Below, piece by piece: positions 57,347-64,000 of a stretch of DNA of 64,000 nt. Position numbers and translations under genes: made by a program. How positions within the stretch are numbered: position 1 is the first letter of the stretch; each line of letters opens with the position of its first letter. The notes under the pieces are model-generated. The model made no database searches. It was not told the origin of the DNA and saw nothing but the letters and a program-made list of their open reading frames with translations. This DNA is from Aminiphilus circumscriptus DSM 16581 (GTDB taxonomy: Bacteria > Synergistota > Synergistia > Synergistales > Aminiphilaceae). Where the stretch lies: the NCBI RefSeq assembly GCF_000526375.1, contig NZ_JAFY01000007.1, forward strand, positions 868,001 through 932,000, read 5' to 3'.

Positions 57347-57888
57347 CGTTCTCCCTCTCCTTCCAGCACCGTCTCCAGCAAGGTCGATCCCGTCACGTGC
57401 CCCTTGTTGTCGGAGAAGGAGAGGGACAGGGAACCCATGCGCACCATCACGGGCATGGCCCGCCAGTCCGCCATGGCCTTGAGAATCGTGTAGTAGGGGC
57501 CCTCGAACTCCACGGTCACGGCGGTCCGCCCGGAAACCATGGCCGAAGCGGGGGCGATGCGCTTCACTTCCACATTGTATTTGGTCAGCTCGCTCTCCAC
57601 CGCCGAGAAGAATCCCACCCGGTCGCGGGGAAACTGCAGCACGTATGCGTCCAGGCGGGAGAGAGCGCTCTTGTAAAGTTCGAGAAGGGCGGAGGTGCGT
57701 TCCAGATGCCGCTCCATCGCGGCCGTTTCACGTCGCAGGTCGAGAAGCCTCCTTTCCTCCTCCGCGCAACGGGCGCGGAGATGCTGGTTCAGGAGAACGC
57801 CCCCCACCACCACGACCACCAGGAAGAGCATCAGCAGAAGCGAAAAAACACCGAAACCGGCGGAGAACCGTCTTTTCCTTTCTGTCAT
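57343..57888 (-). CDS. pilO: Type IV pilus alignment protein PilO
   Basis: 181 residues: a short basic N-terminus, one membrane helix (about 15-33), a coiled coil (RCAEEERRLLDLRRETAAMERHL) and a ferredoxin-like periplasmic domain (FFSAVESELTKYNVEVKRIAP, VEFEGPYYTILKAMADW). With PilN it forms the inner-membrane ring that transmits force. GAGGGG lies six bases before the ATG, which is directly after the pilN stop. Confidence 0.87.
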   Translation of the reverse strand: MTERKRRFSAGFGVFSLLLMLFLVVVVVGGVLLNQHLRARCAEEERRLLDLRRETAAMERHLERTSALLELYKSALSRLDAYVLQFPRDRVGFFSAVESELTKYNVEVKRIAPASAMVSGRTAVTVEFEGPYYTILKAMADWRAMPVMVRMGSLSLSFSDNKGHVTGSTLLETVLEGEGER

Positions 57889-57889
57889 T

Positions 57890-58471
57890 TCATTCCCCTC
57901 CGGCGGAATCGCCCAGCGAGGCGAGGTCGGCGAGCGAACAGGACAGACTGAAACGCACGCACCGCCGCCCGTCCCGGACAACACCGCTGGTGACGGGAAG
58001 ACTTACCTCCCGCACCACCGTCGCTCTGGCCAGGGCATTGCCGAAGACCACCACGTCCCCCTCGGAATAGGCGTATCCCTCGGCATCCGCACGACCGGGG
58101 CGGATGGAGATCCGATCCACCCACACCGTTCCGGGAAGGGATGCCTCGAGGGCCGCCAGAAATTCCAGGGAGGGAATGTCCTCGCGCACCATGGAGAGCA
58201 CCTCCGCGTGGAGTTTTTCCTGCTGCTGCAGTCGCTGCAACTCCCTATCGAGTTCTTTCGCCTGTCGCTCCAGAGAAAACATCCGTTCCGAGACGGAGGC
58301 CGCCTCATTCCTGAGGGACTCCAGCCGGAAAGAGCCAAGCAGTGTGTTTCCGAGGGAGAGCGAAAGATACACCGCGAAAAGGGCGGCGAGCATCAGCCCG
58401 GGCCGGCCCGACTGCCGCTTCTGGGCTTTGCTTCGATATTTCTCCGGCCTCAGATCGAAACGGACACTCAT
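57890..58471 (-). CDS. pilN: Type IV pilus assembly protein PilN
   Basis: 193 residues. MSVRFDLRPEKYR is the conserved cytoplasmic PilN N-terminus that docks in the groove of PilM (the usual motif is INLLP-like; here RFDLRP). One membrane helix (about 26-44), a coiled coil (LERQAKELDRELQRLQQQ) and a periplasmic ferredoxin-like domain follow. The ATG overlaps the pilM stop (ATGA) and is seven bases after GAAGGA. Confidence 0.87.
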   Translation of the reverse strand: MSVRFDLRPEKYRSKAQKRQSGRPGLMLAALFAVYLSLSLGNTLLGSFRLESLRNEAASVSERMFSLERQAKELDRELQRLQQQEKLHAEVLSMVREDIPSLEFLAALEASLPGTVWVDRISIRPGRADAEGYAYSEGDVVVFGNALARATVVREVSLPVTSGVVRDGRRCVRFSLSCSLADLASLGDSAGGE

Positions 58472-59415
58472 GCAAAATCCTTCACCGCGAGGCCGAAGGC
58501 GGTCTCCCAACCGCTGGCCTCCTCGGGCACCTCTTCAAGACCCCATGTATCCCAGAGGGAAAAGGGGTGAACGGCCACCTGCGGAAGTGATTCCGCGAGA
58601 AACGCCAGGGAATTCTCCCGGGTCACGGCGGTACTGCATACAAGCACCCGATCCACGACGAGATTCCGGAACTGTCCCGTCGCGAAGGTGATGGTGGATC
58701 CCACCTCCCGGGCGAGAGAGCGGAGCGCCTCGTCGAACCCCATGGAACTCTCGGCCCCCACGAGAAGCGTTCGAAAGAGAAGGCCCGAGGTCCGGTAACC
58801 CACGACGACGTGGCTGCTCAGCCGTCCGACGGAAAGACACAAAAAGCCCCCCTCAGCGGAGGGAATCGGCCCAGAGAAGGTCCTCAACAGCCCCGCGAGA
58901 GCGGGCTCCAACCCCGCGACGGACATGCCCGCATTCTCGCAGGCCTCCAGGAGCAGCTCCACCAGACGCAACCGAGCGGCGGCAACGAGGAGCCTCATGT
59001 TCTCGCCGCTCCCCTCCTCGGGATGCTCCACGGGACACGTATCGTACACCGCCTCGGTCACAGAGAAAGGGAAATACTTGTCGAACTCCCACCGGAAGGC
59101 CTCCCGGGCGTCCTCGGGATTCATCCTGGGCAGCTCCACCACCCGGAGCATCACATCCCGGGAGGGAAGCCCAACGTAAACGGGAAGAATGAAACCGCGC
59201 CCTCTTCGGGCACGCAGCTCCTCCAAGGCGGAAAGCAGTTTCGTCGGATCTCCCAACAGTTCCTGCTGCACTGTTCCCGGAGGGAGCGGCTGAATCAGGT
59301 TCGACAGAACGCGAAAGACTCCGCCTCGCCTCTCGATCTCGAGATAGCGCAAGCCATCCCCCTCGATCGAGAGGGCTGTTCTCGATTCCTTTCCGCCAAA
59401 GAAGGAATAGGCCAC
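58468..59415 (-). CDS. pilM: Type IV pilus assembly protein PilM
   Basis: 315-residue cytoplasmic actin/FtsA-like protein. TALSIEGDGLRYLEIER begins the ATPase fold, VGLPSRDVMLRVVELPRM is the typical PilM stretch, and FLCLSVGRLSSHVVV is the second phosphate loop. It binds the PilN tail and links to PilB. The start is GTG at 59415, preceded by GGGAGGTG at five to six bases; the longer frame to 59826 crosses the promoter region and is not credible. First gene of the second pilus operon. Confidence 0.87.
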   Translation of the reverse strand: MAYSFFGGKESRTALSIEGDGLRYLEIERRGGVFRVLSNLIQPLPPGTVQQELLGDPTKLLSALEELRARRGRGFILPVYVGLPSRDVMLRVVELPRMNPEDAREAFRWEFDKYFPFSVTEAVYDTCPVEHPEEGSGENMRLLVAAARLRLVELLLEACENAGMSVAGLEPALAGLLRTFSGPIPSAEGGFLCLSVGRLSSHVVVGYRTSGLLFRTLLVGAESSMGFDEALRSLAREVGSTITFATGQFRNLVVDRVLVCSTAVTRENSLAFLAESLPQVAVHPFSLWDTWGLEEVPEEASGWETAFGLAVKDFA

Positions 59416-59475
59416 AAGTCCACCTCCCTCAGGGTGCGGGCGCCGCGTGTCGCGACGCGGAACCTCTGCACACGC

Positions 59476-59508
59476 AGTATAGCATAGGCGAACCGGAAAA
59501 CATCTCAA
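59476..59508 (-). promoter_or_regulatory. Promoter of the pilM-Q operon
   Basis: On the minus strand TTGAGA (59508-59503) with TATGCT (59486-59481) at 16 bp; an overlapping TGCTATACT (extended -10 form) lies at 59484-59476. Either would give a leader of about 60 bases before the pilM GTG. Confidence 0.55.
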
Positions 59509-59564
59509 GAGAGTTAAACGTTCCCGTGGAGAAACATGTCTCTGAGCCAGTAAGGAATAATTTA

Positions 59565-59601
59565 CGAAATAGACCGTTTTTTTCAAAAAATATCTATTTC
59601 G
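59565..59601. terminator. AT-rich hairpin after the transglutaminase-like gene
   Basis: Stem CGAAATAGA (59565-59573) with TCTATTTCG (59593-59601), the interior adding a T-run opposite an A-run. It lies about 160 bases past the transglutaminase-like stop on the minus strand and could insulate the pilM promoter. Confidence 0.5.
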
Positions 59602-59756
59602 CATCCCCCCTTTTTGCAACACTTTCTGCTCTCCCGGGGAGAAAATCCTTGGGGCGGAAAGAGTTACCCTCTCCGGCGCCATGCCGCGCTCTGTCCTTCT
59701 GGTCGTTCTTTTTCCTTCTTCCTCTTTTCGTTTCCGTTTTGCTTTTTCGTCTTTCT

Positions 59757-60659
59757 TCACGGACCGGGGAACGGAACGGGAGCGGGGGGAAAGGCACTCC
59801 GATCCCAGACATGGCCGCTCCGCCACATGGTCGCGTCGTCCTGCAACAGGTAGTTCCTCCGGATCTCTCCGGCGATGCGCCGCTTTTCCTCGGGGGTGAA
59901 ATGCCCCTGAAAGTCGTAGGTGGGATCGTCGAAGGTGGTGTCCACGTGGTACCAGTTCTCGCCCACCCGGATCAGGTTCCAGGCGTGGTCGCCCCCGGAG
60001 ATGATCCGCACCTCGTAGCCAAGAGCACGATACATTTCAAAGGCGAGTAGAGCATAGCCGTGACAGACCGCCTTCCCCTGGAGCGCATCATAGGCGGTGA
60101 AGCGCCGCAGCGTCCGGTCGTAGTCCACGGTGGCGACAATAAAGTCGTGCACCGCGGCGATGCGCTCGTAGTCGTCCATCTCCGGGGTGACGAGCTCCGC
60201 GAGGATCTCCCCGACCCGGCGCGCCACGAAGGCGCGCTGCTCCGGATTCTCCCAGTAGTCGATACGAACCTCAACCGCGCTCTTTCCGCCGCCCCGGACA
60301 ATCCGAAAGGTCCACCGCTCCACCAGATAGTCGAATTCGGGTACCTCGCGCAGCACCTCTTCCCGGGCGGCTTCGACGCTCCGCCGGTCGAAGGAGGCAC
60401 CGCCTTCCTCGTAACGGAAAAAAGTCTTCCGCTCCAGGAGTGCCGTTCGCAACGCCACGGCAAAGGAATCCGCCTCTCCGAAGGCCCCGGGCAGAAGGGC
60501 GAACACGAGTCCCAGCACGAGGGACACCAGCGCATAAAAACGGGCGCGAACGCACCTGTACTGGGAAATCCGTCCCCGCCCTTCCTCCGGCACACCCCCG
60601 GAGAGGGCGTTCCGTCGTCTCTCCGCCGCTGCTTCCGGTTTTTCCGCCGTCCCCGTCAT
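59757..60659 (-). CDS. Transglutaminase-like domain protein, membrane-anchored or secreted
   Basis: 300 residues. A hydrophobic segment (about 42-60, LVSLVLGLVFALLPGAFG) after a basic N-terminus acts as signal or anchor. The catalytic triad of the transglutaminase/papain-like fold is Cys199 (GKAVCHGYA), His225 (GGDHAWNL) and Asp240 (WYHVDTTFDDP). Bacterial proteins of this type are mostly peptidases or cell-wall related; the substrate is unknown. AGGAGGTG precedes the ATG at 60659. Monocistronic by context. Confidence 0.85.
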   Translation of the reverse strand: MTGTAEKPEAAAERRRNALSGGVPEEGRGRISQYRCVRARFYALVSLVLGLVFALLPGAFGEADSFAVALRTALLERKTFFRYEEGGASFDRRSVEAAREEVLREVPEFDYLVERWTFRIVRGGGKSAVEVRIDYWENPEQRAFVARRVGEILAELVTPEMDDYERIAAVHDFIVATVDYDRTLRRFTAYDALQGKAVCHGYALLAFEMYRALGYEVRIISGGDHAWNLIRVGENWYHVDTTFDDPTYDFQGHFTPEEKRRIAGEIRRNYLLQDDATMWRSGHVWDRSAFPPAPVPFPGP

Positions 60660-61077
60660 GCGCACCTCCTCCGAAAAAACGGACCCAGCCACACACTCCG
60701 CGCCGCAACATCCAGAACAGGCGCGCCGCGCCACTACACCTGACAAAAATCCACCTCCGGCGCCCAGAAAAGTTCCCCCCGTGCCGCCCGTAAAAAGTTC
60801 CGCTCCCGCGCCACCACGTCCAGGAAAACTCCGCCCCCTCGCTGCCGAACCCGGAACAATGTCGTCTCCGTGCCACTGCACTCCTTCGCGCCCCTGCTCC
60901 GTTCCGGTTTGTCCTCCTCTGCACGAATGGCTCTTCTTCGAGTTCTCCCCGGCAAAGGACCGGAAAAGGAGTAGAATGAGACTCGTCTTTTGACACACAA
61001 ACGTTCAGGGGCGGACCGGATAACCGGACAGGACGGAAAAGGCGGCACCGGCCCGACCCGTTGCGGAGGAATTTTTC
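60660..61077. other. Intergenic region between divergent transglutaminase-like and nudC genes
   Basis: 418 bp without a credible gene. A consensus TTGACA occurs on the plus strand at 60990-60995, but no matching -10 lies at the right distance. No terminator or RNA gene seen. Confidence 0.5.
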
Positions 61078-61953
61078 ATGACAGCAGACGACACGCACGA
61101 CAACGACCGAAATCCGGCACACCCCGACGGCGGAAGCGACGGCGCCGCCGCCGGAACCACCTGGTTTCTCTTCCGGGGCAACGACATTCTCCTTCGCTCC
61201 GGAGAAATGCCCGCGCTTCCCTTCGGCGAGGAACCGCCCCTCGCCCGGGAACTCCTTCGGTCAGGACACTTCGGCCCCCCGGATGGAAAGCGCCTCGCCT
61301 GGGGAGAACTTCCTCCGGACTGCACTGTCCCCGTGGATTTTTTCCAAAAGGACCTTCGTTCTCTCTGGACACTGCTCGGAGAGAGGGCTTTCTCTTTGGC
61401 GGGAACGGCCTTTCAGCTCATGAACTGGACCCGGAACACCCTCTACTGCGGACGCTGCGGAGGCCCAATGCGAAACTCCGCGAAGGAACGCGCCCGGGAG
61501 TGCCCGGCCTGCTCCTTCGTGACCTATCCTCCGGTCTCCCCGGCAATCATCGTGGCAGTGCGCAGGGAGAACCGACTGCTTATGGGCCGAAGCCCCCACT
61601 TCCCCAAGGGGCGCTACAGCGTCCTCGCGGGATTCGTCGAACCGGGGGAGAATCTGGAGGAAGCCGTGGCGCGGGAGATCTTCGAGGAAGTCCGCATCTC
61701 CGTGAAGGACGTCCGCTACGTCGCCAGTCAGCCCTGGCCCTTTCCCCACTCCCTCATGGTGGGCTTCACCGCCCTCTGGGAATCAGGGGAGATCCGCATC
61801 GACGAAAAGGAGATCGAGGACGCCCGGTGGTTCTCTCCGGAGGAGCTTCCGGACCTTCCGCCTCCGCCGAGCATCTCCCGGCGCCTCATCGACGCCTTTC
61901 TCCTGGAGATGGGCGAGGACCCGAAAAAACGGGCGGGCGTCCCTTGGACGTAG
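61078..61953 (+). CDS. nudC: NAD(+) diphosphatase / NAD-cap RNA decapping Nudix enzyme NudC
   Basis: 291 residues. A zinc ribbon (Cys124, 127, 142, 145) precedes the Nudix box (185-207: GFVEPGE, AREIFEEVRI) and the NudC-specific SQPWPFPHS (218-226). It cleaves NAD(H) and removes NAD caps from RNA in model bacteria. Arg206 replaces the Gly of the REUxEExGU consensus, a notable change. GGAGGA precedes the ATG. It is monocistronic and ends in a hairpin overlapping its stop codon. Confidence 0.93.
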   Translation: MTADDTHDNDRNPAHPDGGSDGAAAGTTWFLFRGNDILLRSGEMPALPFGEEPPLARELLRSGHFGPPDGKRLAWGELPPDCTVPVDFFQKDLRSLWTLLGERAFSLAGTAFQLMNWTRNTLYCGRCGGPMRNSAKERARECPACSFVTYPPVSPAIIVAVRRENRLLMGRSPHFPKGRYSVLAGFVEPGENLEEAVAREIFEEVRISVKDVRYVASQPWPFPHSLMVGFTALWESGEIRIDEKEIEDARWFSPEELPDLPPPPSISRRLIDAFLLEMGEDPKKRAGVPWT

Positions 61954-61977
61954 GAGCGCGCCGCGGACGCTCCTACG
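61949..61977 (+). terminator. Hairpin terminator after nudC
   Basis: Perfect 10-bp stem CGTAGGAGCG (61949-61958) with CGCTCCTACG (61968-61977), overlapping the nudC stop codon and facing the convergent recD2. No U-tract. Confidence 0.6.
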
Positions 61978-62058
61978 CTGTCCAGGCCCCTGCAAGCGCT
62001 GCAGAGCGAGGCAGCCTCCTTCGGGACAGCCTCTGCGGATCCGACAGTGAGACCTCCG

Positions 62059-64000
62059 TCATCGACCCGGCGGCGGAGCGGGCAGCGCCGCTTCGCCTCG
62101 GGCGGCCATGATTCGCTCCGCCAGCAGGGAATAGCGCTTCTCCCGGCGGTCGTTCCCCACCGCGATGGCCAGAGCCTTCCGGGTGCCCACGAGGACGACG
62201 AGCTTTTTCCCTCGTGTCACCGCCGTGTAGAGAAGGTTTCGCTGGAGTAACATGTAGTGCTGGGTGAGCAGCGGAATGACCACCGCGGGATACTCCGATC
62301 CCTGGGATTTGTGCACCGACACAGCGTAGGCGTGCACCAGCTCGTCCATCTCGGAGAAATCGTAGGACACATCCCGCCCCTCCACGCGAACCATCACAGT
62401 CTGCTCCTCCCGGTCCACCCGGACGATGCGCCCCAGGTCGCCGTTGAAGACCTCCTTGTCGTAGTTGTTCCGGATCTGCATCACCTTGTCTCCCTCGGCG
62501 AAGACGCGCCCTCCCCGGAGAAACCCCGCCTCGGCGTCGAGGGAGCGGGGATTCAGTGCCTTTTGGAGCACCAGGTTGAGGTTGCCCGCCCCCACAATCC
62601 CCCGGTGCATGGGCGTGAGCACCTGGACATCCTCCACGGGATCGAGGCCAAAGCGCCGGGGAATCCGATTCCGCACGAGGGCCACAATGATGTCCACCAC
62701 CCGTTCGGGCTCCTCTTTTTCGATGAAATAGAAGTCCGTCAGCTCCTCCCCGGCGCTCTCCGTCCGTGGCATTTTCCCCGCGTTGATACGGTGGGCGTTC
62801 AGGACGATGCGACTCTCCCGGGCCTGGCGGAAGATCTCCGTGAGGGTGGTCACGGGAAAGGCCCCGCTCCGGATGAGATCGGACAGAACGTTTCCCGCCC
62901 CCACGGAGGGAAGCTGGTGAATGTCCCCCACAAGCAGCAGGGACGCCCCGGGAGGCACAGCCATGACCAGGTGGTACATGAGCACTGTGTCGATCATGGA
63001 CGCCTCGTCCACCACGAGCAGGTCACACTCCAACGGCCGGGAGGCGTTCCGGGAAAAGGCTCCCCGGGAAGGCGCGTATTCGAGGATCCGGTGGATGGTC
63101 TTCGCCGCACGCCCCGTGGCCTCGGCCATCCGCTTCGCCGCACGCCCCGTGGGGGCCGCCAGCAGGACGGTCCGCCCCCGGACGGCGAAGAGTTCGAGAA
63201 GAACCTTGAGGATGGTGGTCTTTCCCGTTCCTGGGCCTCCGGTGATAATGGAGACCCGAGAGCCGAGGGCCATCCGGAGGGCATCGCGCTGCGCCTCCGC
63301 CAGGGTGATGGGCAGACGCCGCAGCACCGCCTCCACGGCGGCGGGGGAAAACTCCCGCGCCGGCGACGCACCGCACCGACAGAGGCCGAGCAGCCCCGAG
63401 GCAATGCCCTCCTCGCAGGTATGGTACTTGGCGAGATACACCGCGGGCGCAAACTCCTCCCCGCCGTCGGCGGAAAGTTCCTGCGGAAAGGATTCCTCTT
63501 TGGAAAGAGTCCCCACCTTCGGCGTACCTCTTCCCGGAGTATGCGCGTCCACCACAAGCCGGTTCGCCGCGGTCGCGGAGGCGATGGCCCGAAGGATGTC
63601 CTCCGCCGTCGCCTCTCCGGAGACGGAGTTCGTGCCGTCCATGCCTTCCGCCCTCTTCGCGGACGCCCCTTCCGCAAACCCCGCCGCGCTCCCGTCCGGG
63701 CCGGTGCCGGACTTGGACGACTCCGGCGCTCCCGCGACGCCCTCGTCCTTGCGGCGCTTCTCTCCCAGCACGTCCAAGCAGGTCTTCACCAGCACGTCCC
63801 GGGGACAATAGACGTGTCCTTCGTCGGCGAGCGTGTGCAGCACGTGCAGCACCCCCGCCTCCAGGCGCAGCGGCGAATTCTCGAGAAACCCCAGGCGGGA
63901 GGCGATACGGTCCGCCGTGAGAAAACCGATCCCCCAGATATCCGTGGCGAGGCGATAGGGGTTCTCCCGCAGGAGTTTCAGAGCCGCGCTGCCATACTGG
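62059..64000 (-). CDS. recD2: ATP-dependent DNA helicase RecD2, 5' end cut by the window edge
   Basis: 646 residues of a 5'-3' superfamily 1B helicase are visible; the N-terminus lies beyond position 64000. The visible part begins in the helix-hairpin-helix region (ENPYRLATDIWGIGF, TADRIASRLG). The ATPase core has Walker A GGPGTGKTT, LAAPTGRAAKRM, VDEASMIDT, GDIHQLPSVGAGNVL and the C-terminal SVHKSQGSEYP and AVTRGKKLVVLVG. Unusual for the family are about 50 Gly/Ser/Ala-rich residues before Walker A (about 63640-63760) and a second insert near 63470-63550. The GTG at 63852 is internal, not the start. No RecB or RecC gene is nearby, as expected for RecD2. Confidence 0.93.
   Translation of the reverse strand, partial: QYGSAALKLLRENPYRLATDIWGIGFLTADRIASRLGFLENSPLRLEAGVLHVLHTLADEGHVYCPRDVLVKTCLDVLGEKRRKDEGVAGAPESSKSGTGPDGSAAGFAEGASAKRAEGMDGTNSVSGEATAEDILRAIASATAANRLVVDAHTPGRGTPKVGTLSKEESFPQELSADGGEEFAPAVYLAKYHTCEEGIASGLLGLCRCGASPAREFSPAAVEAVLRRLPITLAEAQRDALRMALGSRVSIITGGPGTGKTTILKVLLELFAVRGRTVLLAAPTGRAAKRMAEATGRAAKTIHRILEYAPSRGAFSRNASRPLECDLLVVDEASMIDTVLMYHLVMAVPPGASLLLVGDIHQLPSVGAGNVLSDLIRSGAFPVTTLTEIFRQARESRIVLNAHRINAGKMPRTESAGEELTDFYFIEKEEPERVVDIIVALVRNRIPRRFGLDPVEDVQVLTPMHRGIVGAGNLNLVLQKALNPRSLDAEAGFLRGGRVFAEGDKVMQIRNNYDKEVFNGDLGRIVRVDREEQTVMVRVEGRDVSYDFSEMDELVHAYAVSVHKSQGSEYPAVVIPLLTQHYMLLQRNLLYTAVTRGKKLVVLVGTRKALAIAVGNDRREKRYSLLAERIMAARGEAALPAPPPGR

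Larger units (their letters stand above)
59416..59756. other. Intergenic region upstream of pilM
   Basis: 341 bp without a gene, containing the pilM promoter, an AT-rich hairpin (59565-59601) and a T-rich tract (59700-59760). This is the most AT-rich stretch near the right end of the window. Confidence 0.6.

Overview
The window is a GC-rich bacterial chromosome segment, almost certainly from a member of the phylum Synergistota (Synergistetes), a group of diderm, amino-acid-fermenting anaerobes. The best single clue is a secreted fibronectin-type protein at 48552-49376 whose C-terminus (SGGC, hydrophobic stretch, Arg-rich end) matches the Synergist-CTERM sorting signal. Supporting clues are a diderm type IV pilus system with an outer-membrane secretin, a selenocysteine tRNA, a ferredoxin-dependent 2-oxoacid oxidoreductase, and Gram-positive-style families (Asp23, CheC/CheD) next to diderm ones. 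The species cannot be named from the sequence.

Layout. 1-10.9 kb: 3'-truncated uvrC (-), cysS (+), hflKC (-), a FapA/DUF342 protein (+), a uracil-type NCS2 permease (-) and an ABC-F ATPase (+), separated by clear hairpin terminators. 11.0-21.4 kb: a leftward type IV pilus cluster, in transcription order pilB, pilT, pilC, major pilin, three prepilin-like minor proteins and a PilY1-like tip adhesin. 21.8 kb: tRNA-Sec with a near-consensus promoter. 22.0-35.2 kb: a long leftward array of tightly packed or overlapping genes: miaA, ispH, rpsA, def, fmt, an unknown P-loop NTPase, four 2-oxoacid:ferredoxin oxidoreductase genes, a Nudix hydrolase, a Xer recombinase, purine and pyrimidine nucleoside phosphorylases and a small sigma factor. 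35.8-37.3 kb: a rightward bacteriohemerythrin-cheC-cheD island. 37.6-45.4 kb: leftward alaS-ruvX-mutS-mutL. 45.5-50.9 kb: S-adenosylhomocysteine and methylthioadenosine metabolism (mtaD, ahcY, mtnA) with the Synergist-CTERM protein. 50.9-54.9 kb: efp, a zinc-ribbon protein, asp23, a membrane protein, nusB and xseA, all leftward and running into mtnA. 55.0-59.4 kb: the second pilus block, pilM-pilN-pilO-pilP/GspC-like-pilQ. 59.8-64 kb: a transglutaminase-like protein, nudC (+) and recD2, which runs off the right edge.

How the genes fit together. The two pilus blocks, about 34 kb apart, complement each other: motor, platform, pilins and adhesin in one, inner-membrane alignment complex and secretin in the other. 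Only a prepilin peptidase is missing among the core parts. The nucleoside phosphorylases, the methylthioadenosine/SAH deaminase, MtnA and AhcY suggest salvage of SAM by-products by way of methylthioinosine. Most other genes are housekeeping.

Points to look at again: an apparent ATT start codon for pilC, a compact UvrC, the P-loop protein welded to the oxidoreductase operon, the hemerythrin-CheC-CheD island, and a T-box-like motif just after cysS. I found no CRISPR array, insertion sequence, prophage or rRNA.
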